Shown: in pieces, positions 1-7,373 of the stretch
Numbering within the stretch: the stretch's first letter is position 1
Layout of the letters: each line of letters begins with the position of its first letter
Source of the DNA: a virus
IMG/VR virus record: IMGVR_UViG_3300028388_002640
Span: 1 to 20,131 of that record
Direction: 5' to 3' (one strand)
DNA: 20,131 nucleotides
Position numbers and translations under genes: made by a program
The notes under the pieces: model-generated
What the model saw: the letters and a program-made list of their open reading frames with translations, nothing else
What the model was told of the DNA's origin: nothing
The model's database searches: none

Positions 1-2672
1 AGGTAACGAAGAGCGTCTCTGTATTCTGTTTCTATCCCAAGTTGCTCTGCGAGTGCTTCACGTTTCGCTTCCGTCTCCGCATCAATCGCCGCGAGTTTCG
101 CGTCTAGTTCAATCTCTGTGTTTGATATCGCCCGTAGTGTCGCTTCTTCCGCTGCTGTTAAAGACGTTACTTTCTTCAGATCGGTTATCAGTTTGTCAAT
201 ATCTGCTTGTCTTTTCGGGTCGCTCAATGCGTCGGCAAACGCGCTTTTGAATGCGTCAGTTGCTTGCGTTGTTTTTTCAAGCACACCTTCAAGCCGTTGT
301 AATTCTTTCGCGTTCTCATTGCTGCCAAAATCAAAAGCAAGCCCGACAAGTGATTGTGCGAACCCCATCAGTAGACCGTTGTATTGTTGTATCGTGTTTG
401 CTAACTGGGAGAGTTGCTGTTGTGCAAACCTATCTTGTATTTGTTTTATTTTTTCCGCCGTTGCTTTTTCAATTGCAACGCGTTCATCGGAACCATCTTG
501 ATACAAAGACGCAAGGCGTGCGCCTTCAAGTTCCGCCGCCGCTACTGAGGCGTCAAGCCGTTGTTTGTCAGTTGCTGCTGTGTACTGTAGCAACTCAAGT
601 TGTCTTTGTTTTTCCGTCGCGAGAGCGCGGTCTTCTATCATCGCTATTTTTTGTTTCGCCGCTTCGCGTATTCTTTTTTCTTGCTCAACGCTATCAGAGA
701 GACTTTTCACTTTCTCGATTAAAAGTGCTGCTTGGTCTTTAATTGCTTTTTTTTCTGCCGCGGTGTCGCCCGCAACTGCCAACTGTGTGAACTGTGATAC
801 CTCACTTCGTATTTGTTTTTCTTGCCTTGCGCGTTCTCTCAACGCGTCAAGTTTTGACTGCGATATATTTTTTAAACGCTTTAACGCGTTGCGCTCTGTC
901 CCAATGCCTAGCGCGACGGCTTCCGCAATGACTTCATTTTCTGTTGCCGTTGCGTCTGATAGCGCGCGCTTGTACTCAACCGAACTCTTCCCGTAATCTT
1001 CGCGGGCGTCAGATAGCCGTTGTTTGCTTTCTTCAAGCGTTCTTAGTAGATCGTTGCGCGTATCCACAAGTGCGTCGTCTACACCTGCGCTTGCTGCTTT
1101 CGCTATCTTCGGGGTTTCCGAACGTATGCTAGCAGCTAGAGGTTTTATGACTGAAGTTGTTACTGATTTTAATTTTCCGCCGATATCGAAAGAGACGCTG
1201 TCTATACCGCTACTTATTGTGCTTTCGACTGTGTCTTTAATTTGTTTTTCAGCTTCTTTTTTTTCTTTCTCAAGCCCGGCTATTTTTTCGTCTAGTTGTA
1301 AGTTCTTAGTGCCCCTCACAGTGCGCGTAAATGTACGGCCGGCAGACGTTGAGGTATCGACTTCAACCGGCATCCCAGTTACAGGGTCAACTGACCCTTC
1401 TGTCGTAACTCCAAACCCGCTTCTCGCAAGTTCACCGCCGGTCGGCGTTTTATCTTCCACTCTCCTATCTATTTCTTTACTTCGTTCTTTTTTTGCTGCC
1501 GCAATTTCTTTATCTATTTTCTCTACGCGTCTGACCGCGACTTGTATCTCTACACCCGCTTTTGTGCCGTCAAGTTTTTTAAGTGCCTTCTCAAGATTTT
1601 CGACTGTAACGCCGGCTATACCCGCGACTTTCGCTGCGCGTCCGGCTTCATTCAAAAACGTGTTCATATCCTGCGCCGCGTTGAACGAGGACAAACCGAG
1701 TGCTGCCATGCCGCCCGCGACGACGCTAATTATACCGACGACGGGGTTGATAGAAGAAACAAAACCAACGATAACAGGAATAAGGGAAGACAGGGCAGCA
1801 CCGAAGGCAAACACTGCGGGCGTTATAATGCCGAGTCCAATTATCAACGCTTTTATCGGTGCGTCGAGTTGAGTGAAAAACTTAACCGCGTTGCCGAGTA
1901 TTTTTATCATCGGTTCGAGGGCCTGGAATATCATACCCCCGATACTTTCTTGCAAATCACCGAACGAATTATTAAGTTGGTCTAACGCACCGACGCCTTC
2001 CGCCGCCGCTTTCGCGCTGCCCCCGAATTGACTCTCTAGTTCTTTGAGTATAATTGCTTGCGCTTCTGCGACTTTGTTTGTCTCGACGAGTGTCTTGATT
2101 GTCTCTTCTTGCGAGTCGGTGAATTGTATACCGACTCGTCGCAATGCCGTTAAGCCTTGCACCGGGTCATTGAGCGCCTTGCCTACCTGTATAGCGGATT
2201 CTTTCAGCCCCTGCCCCATCGCTTGCGATACGTCGAGTATTGAGGCGGTCGCGCGGTTGAGAGTGTCCCCCCCAATTTCTTTGAACGTGAGGAGTAAAGA
2301 CTGTACACCTATAATCGCCTCATCACCAAAAGTCGTTACATCTTGTAAAGACGCCGCGAACGCTTTTAATTCGTTTGCGCTCACGCCCGCGACATTGCCT
2401 GTCGATTTTATAACCGCGTTTAATTGCTGCTCCGCTTTCGCTTGGACGGTGAACGCTTTGATTGTTGAGCCAACGACGCCCGTGACTATATCGAACGACG
2501 CCTTAAGGGAGGCAACCGCTGCCCCGACTTTCAGTATTGATTGCTCTTGGTTCGCGAAAGACTTGTCAATTTTTTTGCTGCTGTTGTTTATAGATTTTGT
2601 AAGACGGTCTACATTTTTTTCGGCGGCTTTTGTTTTCGCCTCGAATAGTATTTCGACTTTATCGCTTGCCAT
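1..2672 (-). CDS. Tail tape measure protein, C-terminus cut by window edge
   Basis: Sets tail length and is packed inside the tail tube during assembly. The minus frame is open from the ATG at 2672 to the window edge, giving about 890 residues without a stop. The N-terminal part (about residues 90-190) has the TP901-type tape measure pattern, including VQSLLLTFKEIGGD and a following Ala/Gln-rich helix. A hydrophobic, Gly/Ala-rich segment lies near residues 270-325. The rest is long charged helices likely to form coiled coils, as expected for this family. A strong SD (AGAGGTGA) lies before the ATG, inside the end of the -1 extension of the chaperone gene, which overlaps this gene by 14 bases. 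Such a chaperone/tape measure arrangement is the usual one. The full length cannot be stated because the 3' end is outside. Confidence 0.93.
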   Translation of the reverse strand, partial: MASDKVEILFEAKTKAAEKNVDRLTKSINNSSKKIDKSFANQEQSILKVGAAVASLKASFDIVTGVVGSTIKAFTVQAKAEQQLNAVIKSTGNVAGVSANELKAFAASLQDVTTFGDEAIIGVQSLLLTFKEIGGDTLNRATASILDVSQAMGQGLKESAIQVGKALNDPVQGLTALRRVGIQFTDSQEETIKTLVETNKVAEAQAIILKELESQFGGSAKAAAEGVGALDQLNNSFGDLQESIGGMIFQALEPMIKILGNAVKFFTQLDAPIKALIIGLGIITPAVFAFGAALSSLIPVIVGFVSSINPVVGIISVVAGGMAALGLSSFNAAQDMNTFLNEAGRAAKVAGIAGVTVENLEKALKKLDGTKAGVEIQVAVRRVEKIDKEIAAAKKERSKEIDRRVEDKTPTGGELARSGFGVTTEGSVDPVTGMPVEVDTSTSAGRTFTRTVRGTKNLQLDEKIAGLEKEKKEAEKQIKDTVESTISSGIDSVSFDIGGKLKSVTTSVIKPLAASIRSETPKIAKAASAGVDDALVDTRNDLLRTLEESKQRLSDAREDYGKSSVEYKRALSDATATENEVIAEAVALGIGTERNALKRLKNISQSKLDALRERARQEKQIRSEVSQFTQLAVAGDTAAEKKAIKDQAALLIEKVKSLSDSVEQEKRIREAAKQKIAMIEDRALATEKQRQLELLQYTAATDKQRLDASVAAAELEGARLASLYQDGSDERVAIEKATAEKIKQIQDRFAQQQLSQLANTIQQYNGLLMGFAQSLVGLAFDFGSNENAKELQRLEGVLEKTTQATDAFKSAFADALSDPKRQADIDKLITDLKKVTSLTAAEEATLRAISNTEIELDAKLAAIDAETEAKREALAEQLGIETEYRDALRY

Positions 2673-2862
2673 TTTTATCACCTCTTTCGCGTGTCGCTTT
2701 TTCGGTTATGTAATTTCGCTCTGCTTCTTCCGCGATTTGCTCAAGCCGAAGGCGGTAGGGGGTTTCGGAACTATCACGCCATCGGTCAACTGGTATGCGC
2801 CCCACCGTGCATGAACGCCAAAAATCTGACGGATAGTCTGCCCCAACGCTTGCGCCACCGCT
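2659..2862 (-). CDS. -1 frame extension of the tail assembly chaperone (T part of GT)
   Basis: This stretch is open in the -1 frame relative to the chaperone. It is entered by slippage on the A10 run, would add 67 residues and would give a fusion of about 235 residues. The added part contains PVDRWRDSSETPYRLRL followed by a charged helix. A TPY-x-L motif before a charged helix is, from memory, common in the downstream part of tail assembly chaperones of Gram-positive phages. It ends 14 bases inside the tape measure gene and carries that gene's SD, as expected for a T-type segment. It could start alone at an ATG at 2892, but that codon has no good SD. The role, binding tape measure and tube subunits during assembly, is inferred from lambda gpGT. 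Confidence 0.65.
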   Translation of the reverse strand, partial: SGGASVGADYPSDFWRSCTVGRIPVDRWRDSSETPYRLRLEQIAEEAERNYITEKATRERGDKNGKR

Positions 2863-3365
2863 TTTTTTTTTAGCAGTCCCCAATAATCCCAAATTGTTTC
2901 AACGACATCTCGTGCGAACTGCGCGTCTCCCATGTAACGAGTATAAAACGCTTTCATTGTTTGTTTGCGCTTTTTTTTCTCCGTGTACGGTTCGCATAAT
3001 CTCCATACGGTTCGCGCGTTCATCGCTTCAATCGTATTTATCGCTGCTATCTTCTCTTCTGTTAGTTCTTCATCAGCGATAAGTTTTTCAACGGCTTTCG
3101 CCCGCGCAGTGATTGTTGATATGAATCTTAACGTATCCATAACTGGCAGATGTGCGCACGTCAAAACACAGTCGTCATCAATCTTGATATTTAAAACACA
3201 ATTGCGTTCTGTCTCGATATACGACGGGGGCGTTTCTGATACGCCGGCTCTGTCTATGTATCGATACTCGACTTTTGTTCGCTTCCCACGCATTATAAAA
3301 TACGTCGCCGCCCATGCAATGAACGGCGACGCAAATAACGTAAATAAAAATAAGTGATTAAGCAT
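2706..3365 (-). CDS. Putative tail assembly chaperone, zero-frame product (gpG-like)
   Basis: The zero-frame protein has 219 residues. Its place between tail tube and tape measure, and a slippery A10 run near its end with an overlapping -1 frame, identify it as the G part of a G/GT tail assembly chaperone pair, which coats the tape measure during tail assembly. The body is charged and helical, with WDYWGLLKKK just before the slip site. The ATG at 3365 overlaps the tail tube stop by 8 bases and has only a weak SD, so translation may be coupled. Odd point: residues 1-24 are strongly hydrophobic (LFLFTLFASPFIAWAA), unlike a cytoplasmic chaperone. A start at Met25 (3293) would remove this stretch but has no clear SD. 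Family identity rests on context and recoding layout, not on a recognised domain. Confidence 0.7.
   Translation of the reverse strand: MLNHLFLFTLFASPFIAWAATYFIMRGKRTKVEYRYIDRAGVSETPPSYIETERNCVLNIKIDDDCVLTCAHLPVMDTLRFISTITARAKAVEKLIADEELTEEKIAAINTIEAMNARTVWRLCEPYTEKKKRKQTMKAFYTRYMGDAQFARDVVETIWDYWGLLKKKAVAQALGQTIRQIFGVHARWGAYQLTDGVIVPKPPTAFGLSKSRKKQSEIT
2862..2873 (-). other. Slippery A10 run for programmed -1 frameshift
   Basis: On the minus strand the zero frame reads CTA AAA AAA AAA GCG. This gives A AAA AAA heptamers, where two lysine tRNAs can slip back one base and then read AGC GGT in the -1 frame. The upstream zero frame and the downstream -1 frame both stay open across it. Ten A residues in a row could also hide a sequencing length error. 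Confidence 0.65.
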
Positions 3366-4135
3366 CTTTCAAAATGTGTAGACCGAACCCTGACTCAGAA
3401 GAGTCCGCCAAGAGATCTTGTAAAACCTCCGCCCGCACTTGAACCGTTTTGTAAGCCTCCCCGTTGCCATCAGTTTGCGACGCGATTGTTCCCTGTACTC
3501 GCGGGTGCCAAACAACTTCGGTGCGCCCATCCGGTAGTGCTGTTACCAGTTGTAACGACATTTCCGGCAGTGTTATTATATCGGAAGCAATACCTCTTGA
3601 CGTTTGTGCTGTTTGTAGCCCGTGTCCCGATACATACTGCATCAAGTTCTCAAGGATACCTTCTGATACAACATTTTTAACGTCAAGATTGTACGCAATC
3701 TGTTCGCGTATTTTTGCAATCGCGACTTTAACTTTCGGAGTGCCAATTTGTATCTCTGCTGTTTCTTGCGACGAGTCGTTTTCAAAGTTTTCAATCCAAC
3801 CTAAATACTTGCCGTAAATACCGGACGCAAAATCGCCCGCCACTGTCGGCTCGTACACGACAACTGAATAAGTCGCGGCGTCTGTGAATGAACCGCCTGT
3901 GGTGAAGTCGTTCTCCAACACCGGTGCCGCGCAAACAACTGTAACGTCTGAACCGGAAACTGTTGTGTCAGAAATCGCGCCCCAACATTTTTCTGAAATC
4001 GGTTGTCGCTGTCGTGTACGTCGCCGTCCCAGAGAAGTGTATCTTCTGCGCGAATACGTAGCGAGTCGCGATAGCAACATCGTTCGCAAGTTGCGACGAG
4101 TTTTTCCCCGTATACCCTATAGGTGTTATAGCCAT
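3358..4135 (-). CDS. Putative major tail tube protein, reading frame interrupted near the 5' end
   Basis: Context (after a terminator-like gene, before chaperone and tape measure) and beta-rich composition suggest the major tail tube protein, which polymerises into the tube around the tape measure. The gene seems to begin at the ATG at 4135, behind the SD AAGGAG, and reads MAITPIGYTGKNSSQ up to a TGA at 3968-3970. The remaining 206 or so residues, from AISDTTVSGSDVTVV to the C-terminus LHILKDA, lie in the +1 frame. That second frame can be followed back to 4089, but there it gives an Arg-rich run without an SD, typical of an out-of-frame reading of the first part. One joined product would be about 258 residues. 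A one-base insertion in the G4 run (3980-3983) or A5 run (3988-3992), a true mutation, or +1 recoding would each explain it. Confidence 0.65.
3968..4135 (-). CDS. 5' reading frame of the tail tube gene (55 codons, stops early)
   Basis: This open frame of 55 codons plus TGA has the best SD and start of the region: AAGGAG six bases before ATG, overlapping the stop of the gene before. It reads as a sensible protein start (MAITPIGYTG, then DVAIATRYVFAQKIHFSG) and ends TTC TGA C. It is best taken as the N-terminus of the tail tube protein, not as a separate gene, because the next frame continues with structural-protein-like sequence and has no start of its own. Confidence 0.6.
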   Translation of the reverse strand: MAITPIGYTGKNSSQLANDVAIATRYVFAQKIHFSGTATYTTATTDFRKMLGRDF

Positions 4136-4138
4136 TTT

Positions 4139-4510
4139 TTACTCCTTAGTAATTATTAATTTTAGAATGTAGTCAAGTGTTATTCTAAACACATCATCTG
4201 TGTACTCCGCGAGACCGTCAGTGATACGATAGCCGCGCTCTTTGCGGAAATTAGCAAGCGACGTGATGAGTCTTTCGAACATATTCAAAACCGCGATTGT
4301 ATCACCGTCGTTCCCGACAATTTCAATCTCGCACTCGAACTCAAGCGGTTGTACGTCTTCCAACTGAAACGACATCGCAATGTCGCCGACTGGTTTTATC
4401 CGCACTTCCGGCTTCGCTAAAAACTCATAGTCGTCGTTGCCTATTATCACCCGTGTTTCGCACTCACGGGTGAGGTGCTCCCTCAATTCTTCTAACGCCG
4501 ATGTCAACAT
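4139..4510 (-). CDS. Putative tail terminator / tail completion protein
   Basis: Small protein of 123 residues with an N-terminal helix (SALEELREHL), an alternating beta pattern in the middle and a C-terminal beta segment (DVFRITLDYILKLII). Size, fold pattern and location just upstream of the tail tube gene match tail terminator or tail completion proteins (lambda gpU / HK97 gp10 type), which cap the tube and join tail to head. No diagnostic motif is visible, so the call rests mainly on synteny. Its ATG overlaps the stop of the preceding connector gene by one base (TAATG), with GGTGGTGAT as SD. Its stop overlaps the SD of the tail tube gene. Confidence 0.5.
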   Translation of the reverse strand: MLTSALEELREHLTRECETRVIIGNDDYEFLAKPEVRIKPVGDIAMSFQLEDVQPLEFECEIEIVGNDGDTIAVLNMFERLITSLANFRKERGYRITDGLAEYTDDVFRITLDYILKLIITKE

Positions 4511-5412
4511 TACATCACCACCGGAAGGACGCTACCGCGCCCGCCTTGCTTTTGCTCTTCATCGCTAATATCTCCGTCGTCATCGCTATCGATAGCATAC
4601 GGGAGCGAACTCAACGCTTGTGAGTAAAGCCCCGCGAAACGCTCGTGCTGTATCTCCCATCTATCGCCTGCCTCATCGATACGGTTGCCGAACCATATCT
4701 GTAGTGCGCGATAAATGGTGAGATTTTGCAGTCTCGTTGCGTCAATGAGCCTACCCGCCAATCCGATGACCGCGCGGATATCCGCCACGACTAACTGGTG
4801 CGCCACCTGTATTGTCTCCTCGTAAGAAGAGCGTACCGTCACCATATCGTCAACCGATGTTGCCGTCGGAAGCGCGGGCGAAAAAGTCAACTCGCCTGTC
4901 GTGCTATTGTACGCCGTAACTCTACCTCGATATAACGCGTTGCTAGAGTCGACTATCTCAACCCATCCGCCTTCGTAGTTCGTCCCGGTCGCCGTCAGAC
5001 CTATACAGATTGCGGTCGTCGTTGTTCCCGCGCTGCTGCACTTGTACGAGTCCTCGAACGAGTCGCTTTTCAAAAGCGGTGCGTAGTGATACAGGTCGTC
5101 GTCCGAAACCGTGTTAGTCATCGGGTGAGGAACCGCATCAAACAGTTCCACGCGCTCATACTCAACGCCGCCCACAGTATACGTTAATACAATCTTCGCA
5201 TTTTGTGTTACTGTGGTTATGTCGGTCGCAAGTATGCTATACGTAACATCACCGCTCGCACTTATCGTCGCGGCGCCTGTCGATACAGATGTGCCGTCAA
5301 CGTATACCGTCGCCGTCGCGGCGGAAGGTACAAGTTGCAGCCCGCGTAGAAAAAACGCGAACCTAAATGTCGTCGCTGTCGACGTCTGTATCTCGTACGG
5401 GTTCAGTCTCAT
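4510..5412 (-). CDS. Putative head-tail connector/neck protein with C-terminal EF-hand loop
   Basis: Protein of 300 residues. Residues about 10-95 are beta-rich and Thr/Ala-rich (an Ig-like or beta-sandwich fold is possible). The part after residue 95 (PMTNTVSDDDLYHYAPLL) and the helical part from about residue 195 (ETIQVAHQLVVADIRAVIG) resemble head completion or connector proteins that dock on the portal. Near the C-terminus, residues 275-286 are DSDDDGDISDEE, a canonical EF-hand calcium loop with D1, D3, D5, G6, I8 and E12. The position between capsid genes and the tail terminator supports a neck role. The start (ATG at 5412, SD AAGG) lies 50 bases inside the previous gene. Exact family not recognised. 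Confidence 0.5.
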   Translation of the reverse strand: MRLNPYEIQTSTATTFRFAFFLRGLQLVPSAATATVYVDGTSVSTGAATISASGDVTYSILATDITTVTQNAKIVLTYTVGGVEYERVELFDAVPHPMTNTVSDDDLYHYAPLLKSDSFEDSYKCSSAGTTTTAICIGLTATGTNYEGGWVEIVDSSNALYRGRVTAYNSTTGELTFSPALPTATSVDDMVTVRSSYEETIQVAHQLVVADIRAVIGLAGRLIDATRLQNLTIYRALQIWFGNRIDEAGDRWEIQHERFAGLYSQALSSLPYAIDSDDDGDISDEEQKQGGRGSVLPVVM

Positions 5413-5623
5413 TTTTCGCCTTGCGTTTTGTTTTTATCTGCTTGCGCCCACGTATATCAACAACGCTTCTCTCTTCCGCTTCTTCGAACGAAATGCGCGC
5501 GCGTGATAGTTCGCCTATCCCGGACGGCATTATATATCCGTCTTCGGTTGTCGCGATATGCGTGTACACTTCGCCGTCAATCAGCAGCGCCGTTTGCGAC
5601 GGTGGAAGTTTATATCTTGTCAT
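5363..5623 (-). CDS. Small hypothetical protein of the connector region
   Basis: 86 residues starting MTRYKLPPSQTALLIDGE, with a short beta-like N-terminal half and a charged, basic-then-acidic tail (KTKRKAKNETEPV, then DTDVDSDDI). The ATG at 5623 is chosen because it has a good SD (AGGGGAG) and overlaps the end of the previous gene by 14 bases. A longer version reaching back to 5674 would be an out-of-frame reading of that gene. The phrase LIDGEVYTHIATTEDGYIMP suggests a small beta fold. Function not recognised; the neighbours suggest a head or neck accessory role. Confidence 0.6.
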   Translation of the reverse strand: MTRYKLPPSQTALLIDGEVYTHIATTEDGYIMPSGIGELSRARISFEEAEERSVVDIRGRKQIKTKRKAKNETEPVRDTDVDSDDI

Positions 5624-5834
5624 CGGTCTCCCCTTTCGGCGGTCTCCCACGCTTCGGTTTTTTCGCTTGCTCAACCAACTCGAGAGCGTCGTACATATTG
5701 TCGGGCATGTCCTTTATGTTGATAGCCCTGCCCGCATAATGTGCGAACACCGCAAGAGACGGGACAAACAAAGTATCGCCTTTGCGCTTCGCTTCGTAAA
5801 AACCGCCTTTGTAATATAGATATGTTTCTTTCAT
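5610..5834 (-). CDS. Small hypothetical protein with AT-hook-like C-terminus
   Basis: 74 residues. The N-terminal part (MKETYLYYKGGFYEAKRKGD) looks like a small beta domain, followed by a helix (PDNMYDALELVEQAKK). Residues 58-67 are KKPKRGRPPK, a good match to the AT-hook core (RGRP flanked by basic residues and proline), which binds the minor groove of AT-rich DNA. The ATG at 5834 forms an ATGA overlap with the preceding stop and has SD AGAGG. An earlier GTG at 5858 is possible but would lie deep in the preceding gene. Function unknown; DNA binding is inferred from the motif alone. Confidence 0.55.
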   Translation of the reverse strand: MKETYLYYKGGFYEAKRKGDTLFVPSLAVFAHYAGRAINIKDMPDNMYDALELVEQAKKPKRGRPPKGETDDKI

Positions 5835-6034
5835 TTTCTGCCTCTGTCTGTTTTCCACTTGTGCATTTCTCTTTCGAGGTTTGCGTTTTTGTGAGACGCG
5901 CGGACGCTCTTACACATCCGCGCGTAGTCGTTATAATCTATCTCGCCACGCTCATAACGTCCTTCAATAGCAGCACACGCTACTTCCGCATCATGATGAC
6001 GCTCGTCGTAAGTGCGCTCTTTAAGGTCAACCAT
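5831..6034 (-). CDS. Small charged hypothetical protein
   Basis: 67 residues, highly charged and probably all-helical (KERTYDERHHDAEVACAAIEG, then a basic tail EMHKWKTDRGRK). Starts at the ATG at 6034, two bases after the stop of the preceding gene, with SD AAGGGA. Ends in an ATGA overlap with the next gene. No recognised family. Its place between capsid and connector genes suggests a head-associated or assembly role, but nothing in the sequence proves this. Confidence 0.55.
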   Translation of the reverse strand: MVDLKERTYDERHHDAEVACAAIEGRYERGEIDYNDYARMCKSVRASHKNANLEREMHKWKTDRGRK

Positions 6035-6036
6035 CG

Positions 6037-6390
6037 TTATCCCTTGAATGCGTAGTGTGCCACTATGCGCGCTTCTCCGGCGCTTGAGTCGCCGTTGCCG
6101 TCTATATAAATCGCGGTAAGCTTTTGCGCGTCAGTAGCGCTTATAATTTTACCGGGGTTAAGAAGCGTTGTTGCCACAACACCGGCACTCGAGACGTCCT
6201 CACCGTCAAGGAAATAGTCAGTATCGCCGCTATAGCCAACGTCCACAGTGTTAGCACCGGTTCCGTTAAACGCTGTCGATACAACTAGATACATAGCGTA
6301 GACAAACGAGTTCGGCGGCAATTTCTCCGCAAGCGATTTCGACGTCGTATCTTCATGTGTTAAGTTTGTTACTATCGTACTCGTATTCAT
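6037..6390 (-). CDS. Putative capsid accessory/decoration protein
   Basis: 117 residues right after the major capsid gene, with a very strong SD (AAGGAGGGA) at the ATG at 6390. The sequence is Gly/Ser/Thr/Asp-rich and alternates short hydrophobic strands (FVYAMYLVVSTAF, KLTAIYIDGNGDSSAG, ARIVAHYAF) with loops, typical of small jelly-roll or beta-sandwich virion proteins. Phages often encode a decoration or head-stabilising protein here, and a strong SD fits a product made in high copy. The family is not firmly recognised; a head fibre or spike protein is an alternative. Confidence 0.5.
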   Translation of the reverse strand: MNTSTIVTNLTHEDTTSKSLAEKLPPNSFVYAMYLVVSTAFNGTGANTVDVGYSGDTDYFLDGEDVSSAGVVATTLLNPGKIISATDAQKLTAIYIDGNGDSSAGEARIVAHYAFKG

Positions 6391-6401
6391 CTTGTCCCTC
6401 C

Positions 6402-7364
6402 TTATGCCAATGGACCGCGTAGCACGGTCATCGGTACATACTTTACGTCGCTCTCTGCCAACTCATAATTACCGAGTGTTGCTAGGTCAGTGTCTGTGAT
6501 AATGTCGCTGTCGGAAGCCGTCCATGCGATATTCTTAAACTTCAACGCGAACCGATTGTAAAATTGAACCTTCTCCCCGATTGTATCGGTGGAAGAAACC
6601 ATCTTAATGTACGGTGTCGTATTGAGTCGAACCATCAGACTGTTCGGTTCGCAAATAAGAGCGTAGTAATCGCTCCCGTTTGTTACGATGTTGTCGTCGG
6701 TATAAAAGAACGCACCAACAATTGTACCGATATCTCCGCGGGTAACAATGTCCGCACGCTTCGCTTCGTCAATCGTCGCGTTCGCATACGTAACGAAACC
6801 GAGGGAGACATAGTGCCAATATACGGCGCTATGCGTCATGATGATTTTGCTTCTGTTACCATACTCACCGCGCTTCGCCATCGTATCGGCGATATCGCCA
6901 AACGCCAAAACGGTTGCGCCGGTGTCGTTAATGTTTGTCCCTTCGTTTTCAAGGAAGAGCCCAACTCCGTTTGCGTGTTTGACCATCGAGTAGTTGAGAT
7001 ACTGTGCGCTCGCTTCGCTGATTGCTTGCACAAGGTCGGCGTCGCTATCGTTGCGCCCGAGTATGTCGTTTTGTATCTGGTCGAGATTGACTGCGCGACC
7101 TCTCTGTATGATCGGCATTTTGTAGTCAGAAAATACTTTGGTGTCGGCGTCAAGATTTGTACTAATGCCAATCGCTTGCCCCGCTTGCGAGTCTTGGAAA
7201 ATCTTACGAGTCGCCCAATAAATTGATACGCCTGTGAGGTCGCCGGGCGCTCCCATCTCGACTAGAGGCGTTTGCATTAGCTTTGCATCGTTAGCATATG
7301 ATACCCCTATGACGTCCATCAAATCGCGTCGTACGGTGGTATCGGAATAACTAGGTGTAGCCAT
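6402..7364 (-). CDS. Major capsid protein
   Basis: 320 residues. It forms the icosahedral shell, almost certainly with the HK97 fold. The call rests on position directly after a scaffold gene, downstream of portal and MuF genes, on length, and on sequence style: an N-terminal arm (TTVRRDLMDVIGVSYA), a central stretch with KIIMTHSAVYWHYVSLGFV typical of the A-domain helix, and a beta-rich C-terminal part (KVQFYNRFALKFKNIAWTAS). The ATG at 7364 has SD TAGGAGA. No N-terminal delta domain like that of HK97 is visible, which fits use of a separate scaffold. Antisense open frames across this gene are shadows. Confidence 0.85.
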   Translation of the reverse strand: MATPSYSDTTVRRDLMDVIGVSYANDAKLMQTPLVEMGAPGDLTGVSIYWATRKIFQDSQAGQAIGISTNLDADTKVFSDYKMPIIQRGRAVNLDQIQNDILGRNDSDADLVQAISEASAQYLNYSMVKHANGVGLFLENEGTNINDTGATVLAFGDIADTMAKRGEYGNRSKIIMTHSAVYWHYVSLGFVTYANATIDEAKRADIVTRGDIGTIVGAFFYTDDNIVTNGSDYYALICEPNSLMVRLNTTPYIKMVSSTDTIGEKVQFYNRFALKFKNIAWTASDSDIITDTDLATLGNYELAESDVKYVPMTVLRGPLA

Positions 7365-7373
7365 TTTTGTCTC

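Noticed and set aside
2044-2814. Long plus-strand open frames opposite the tape measure gene (also 1024-1872)
   Set aside because: They have no SD, read as Ser/Phe/Ala-rich noise and lie fully antisense to a convincing gene.
6564-7226. 220-codon plus-strand frame opposite the major capsid gene, and a 111-codon minus frame at 6836-7171 inside it
   Set aside because: Both are shadows of the capsid gene with no SD and no domain-like sequence.
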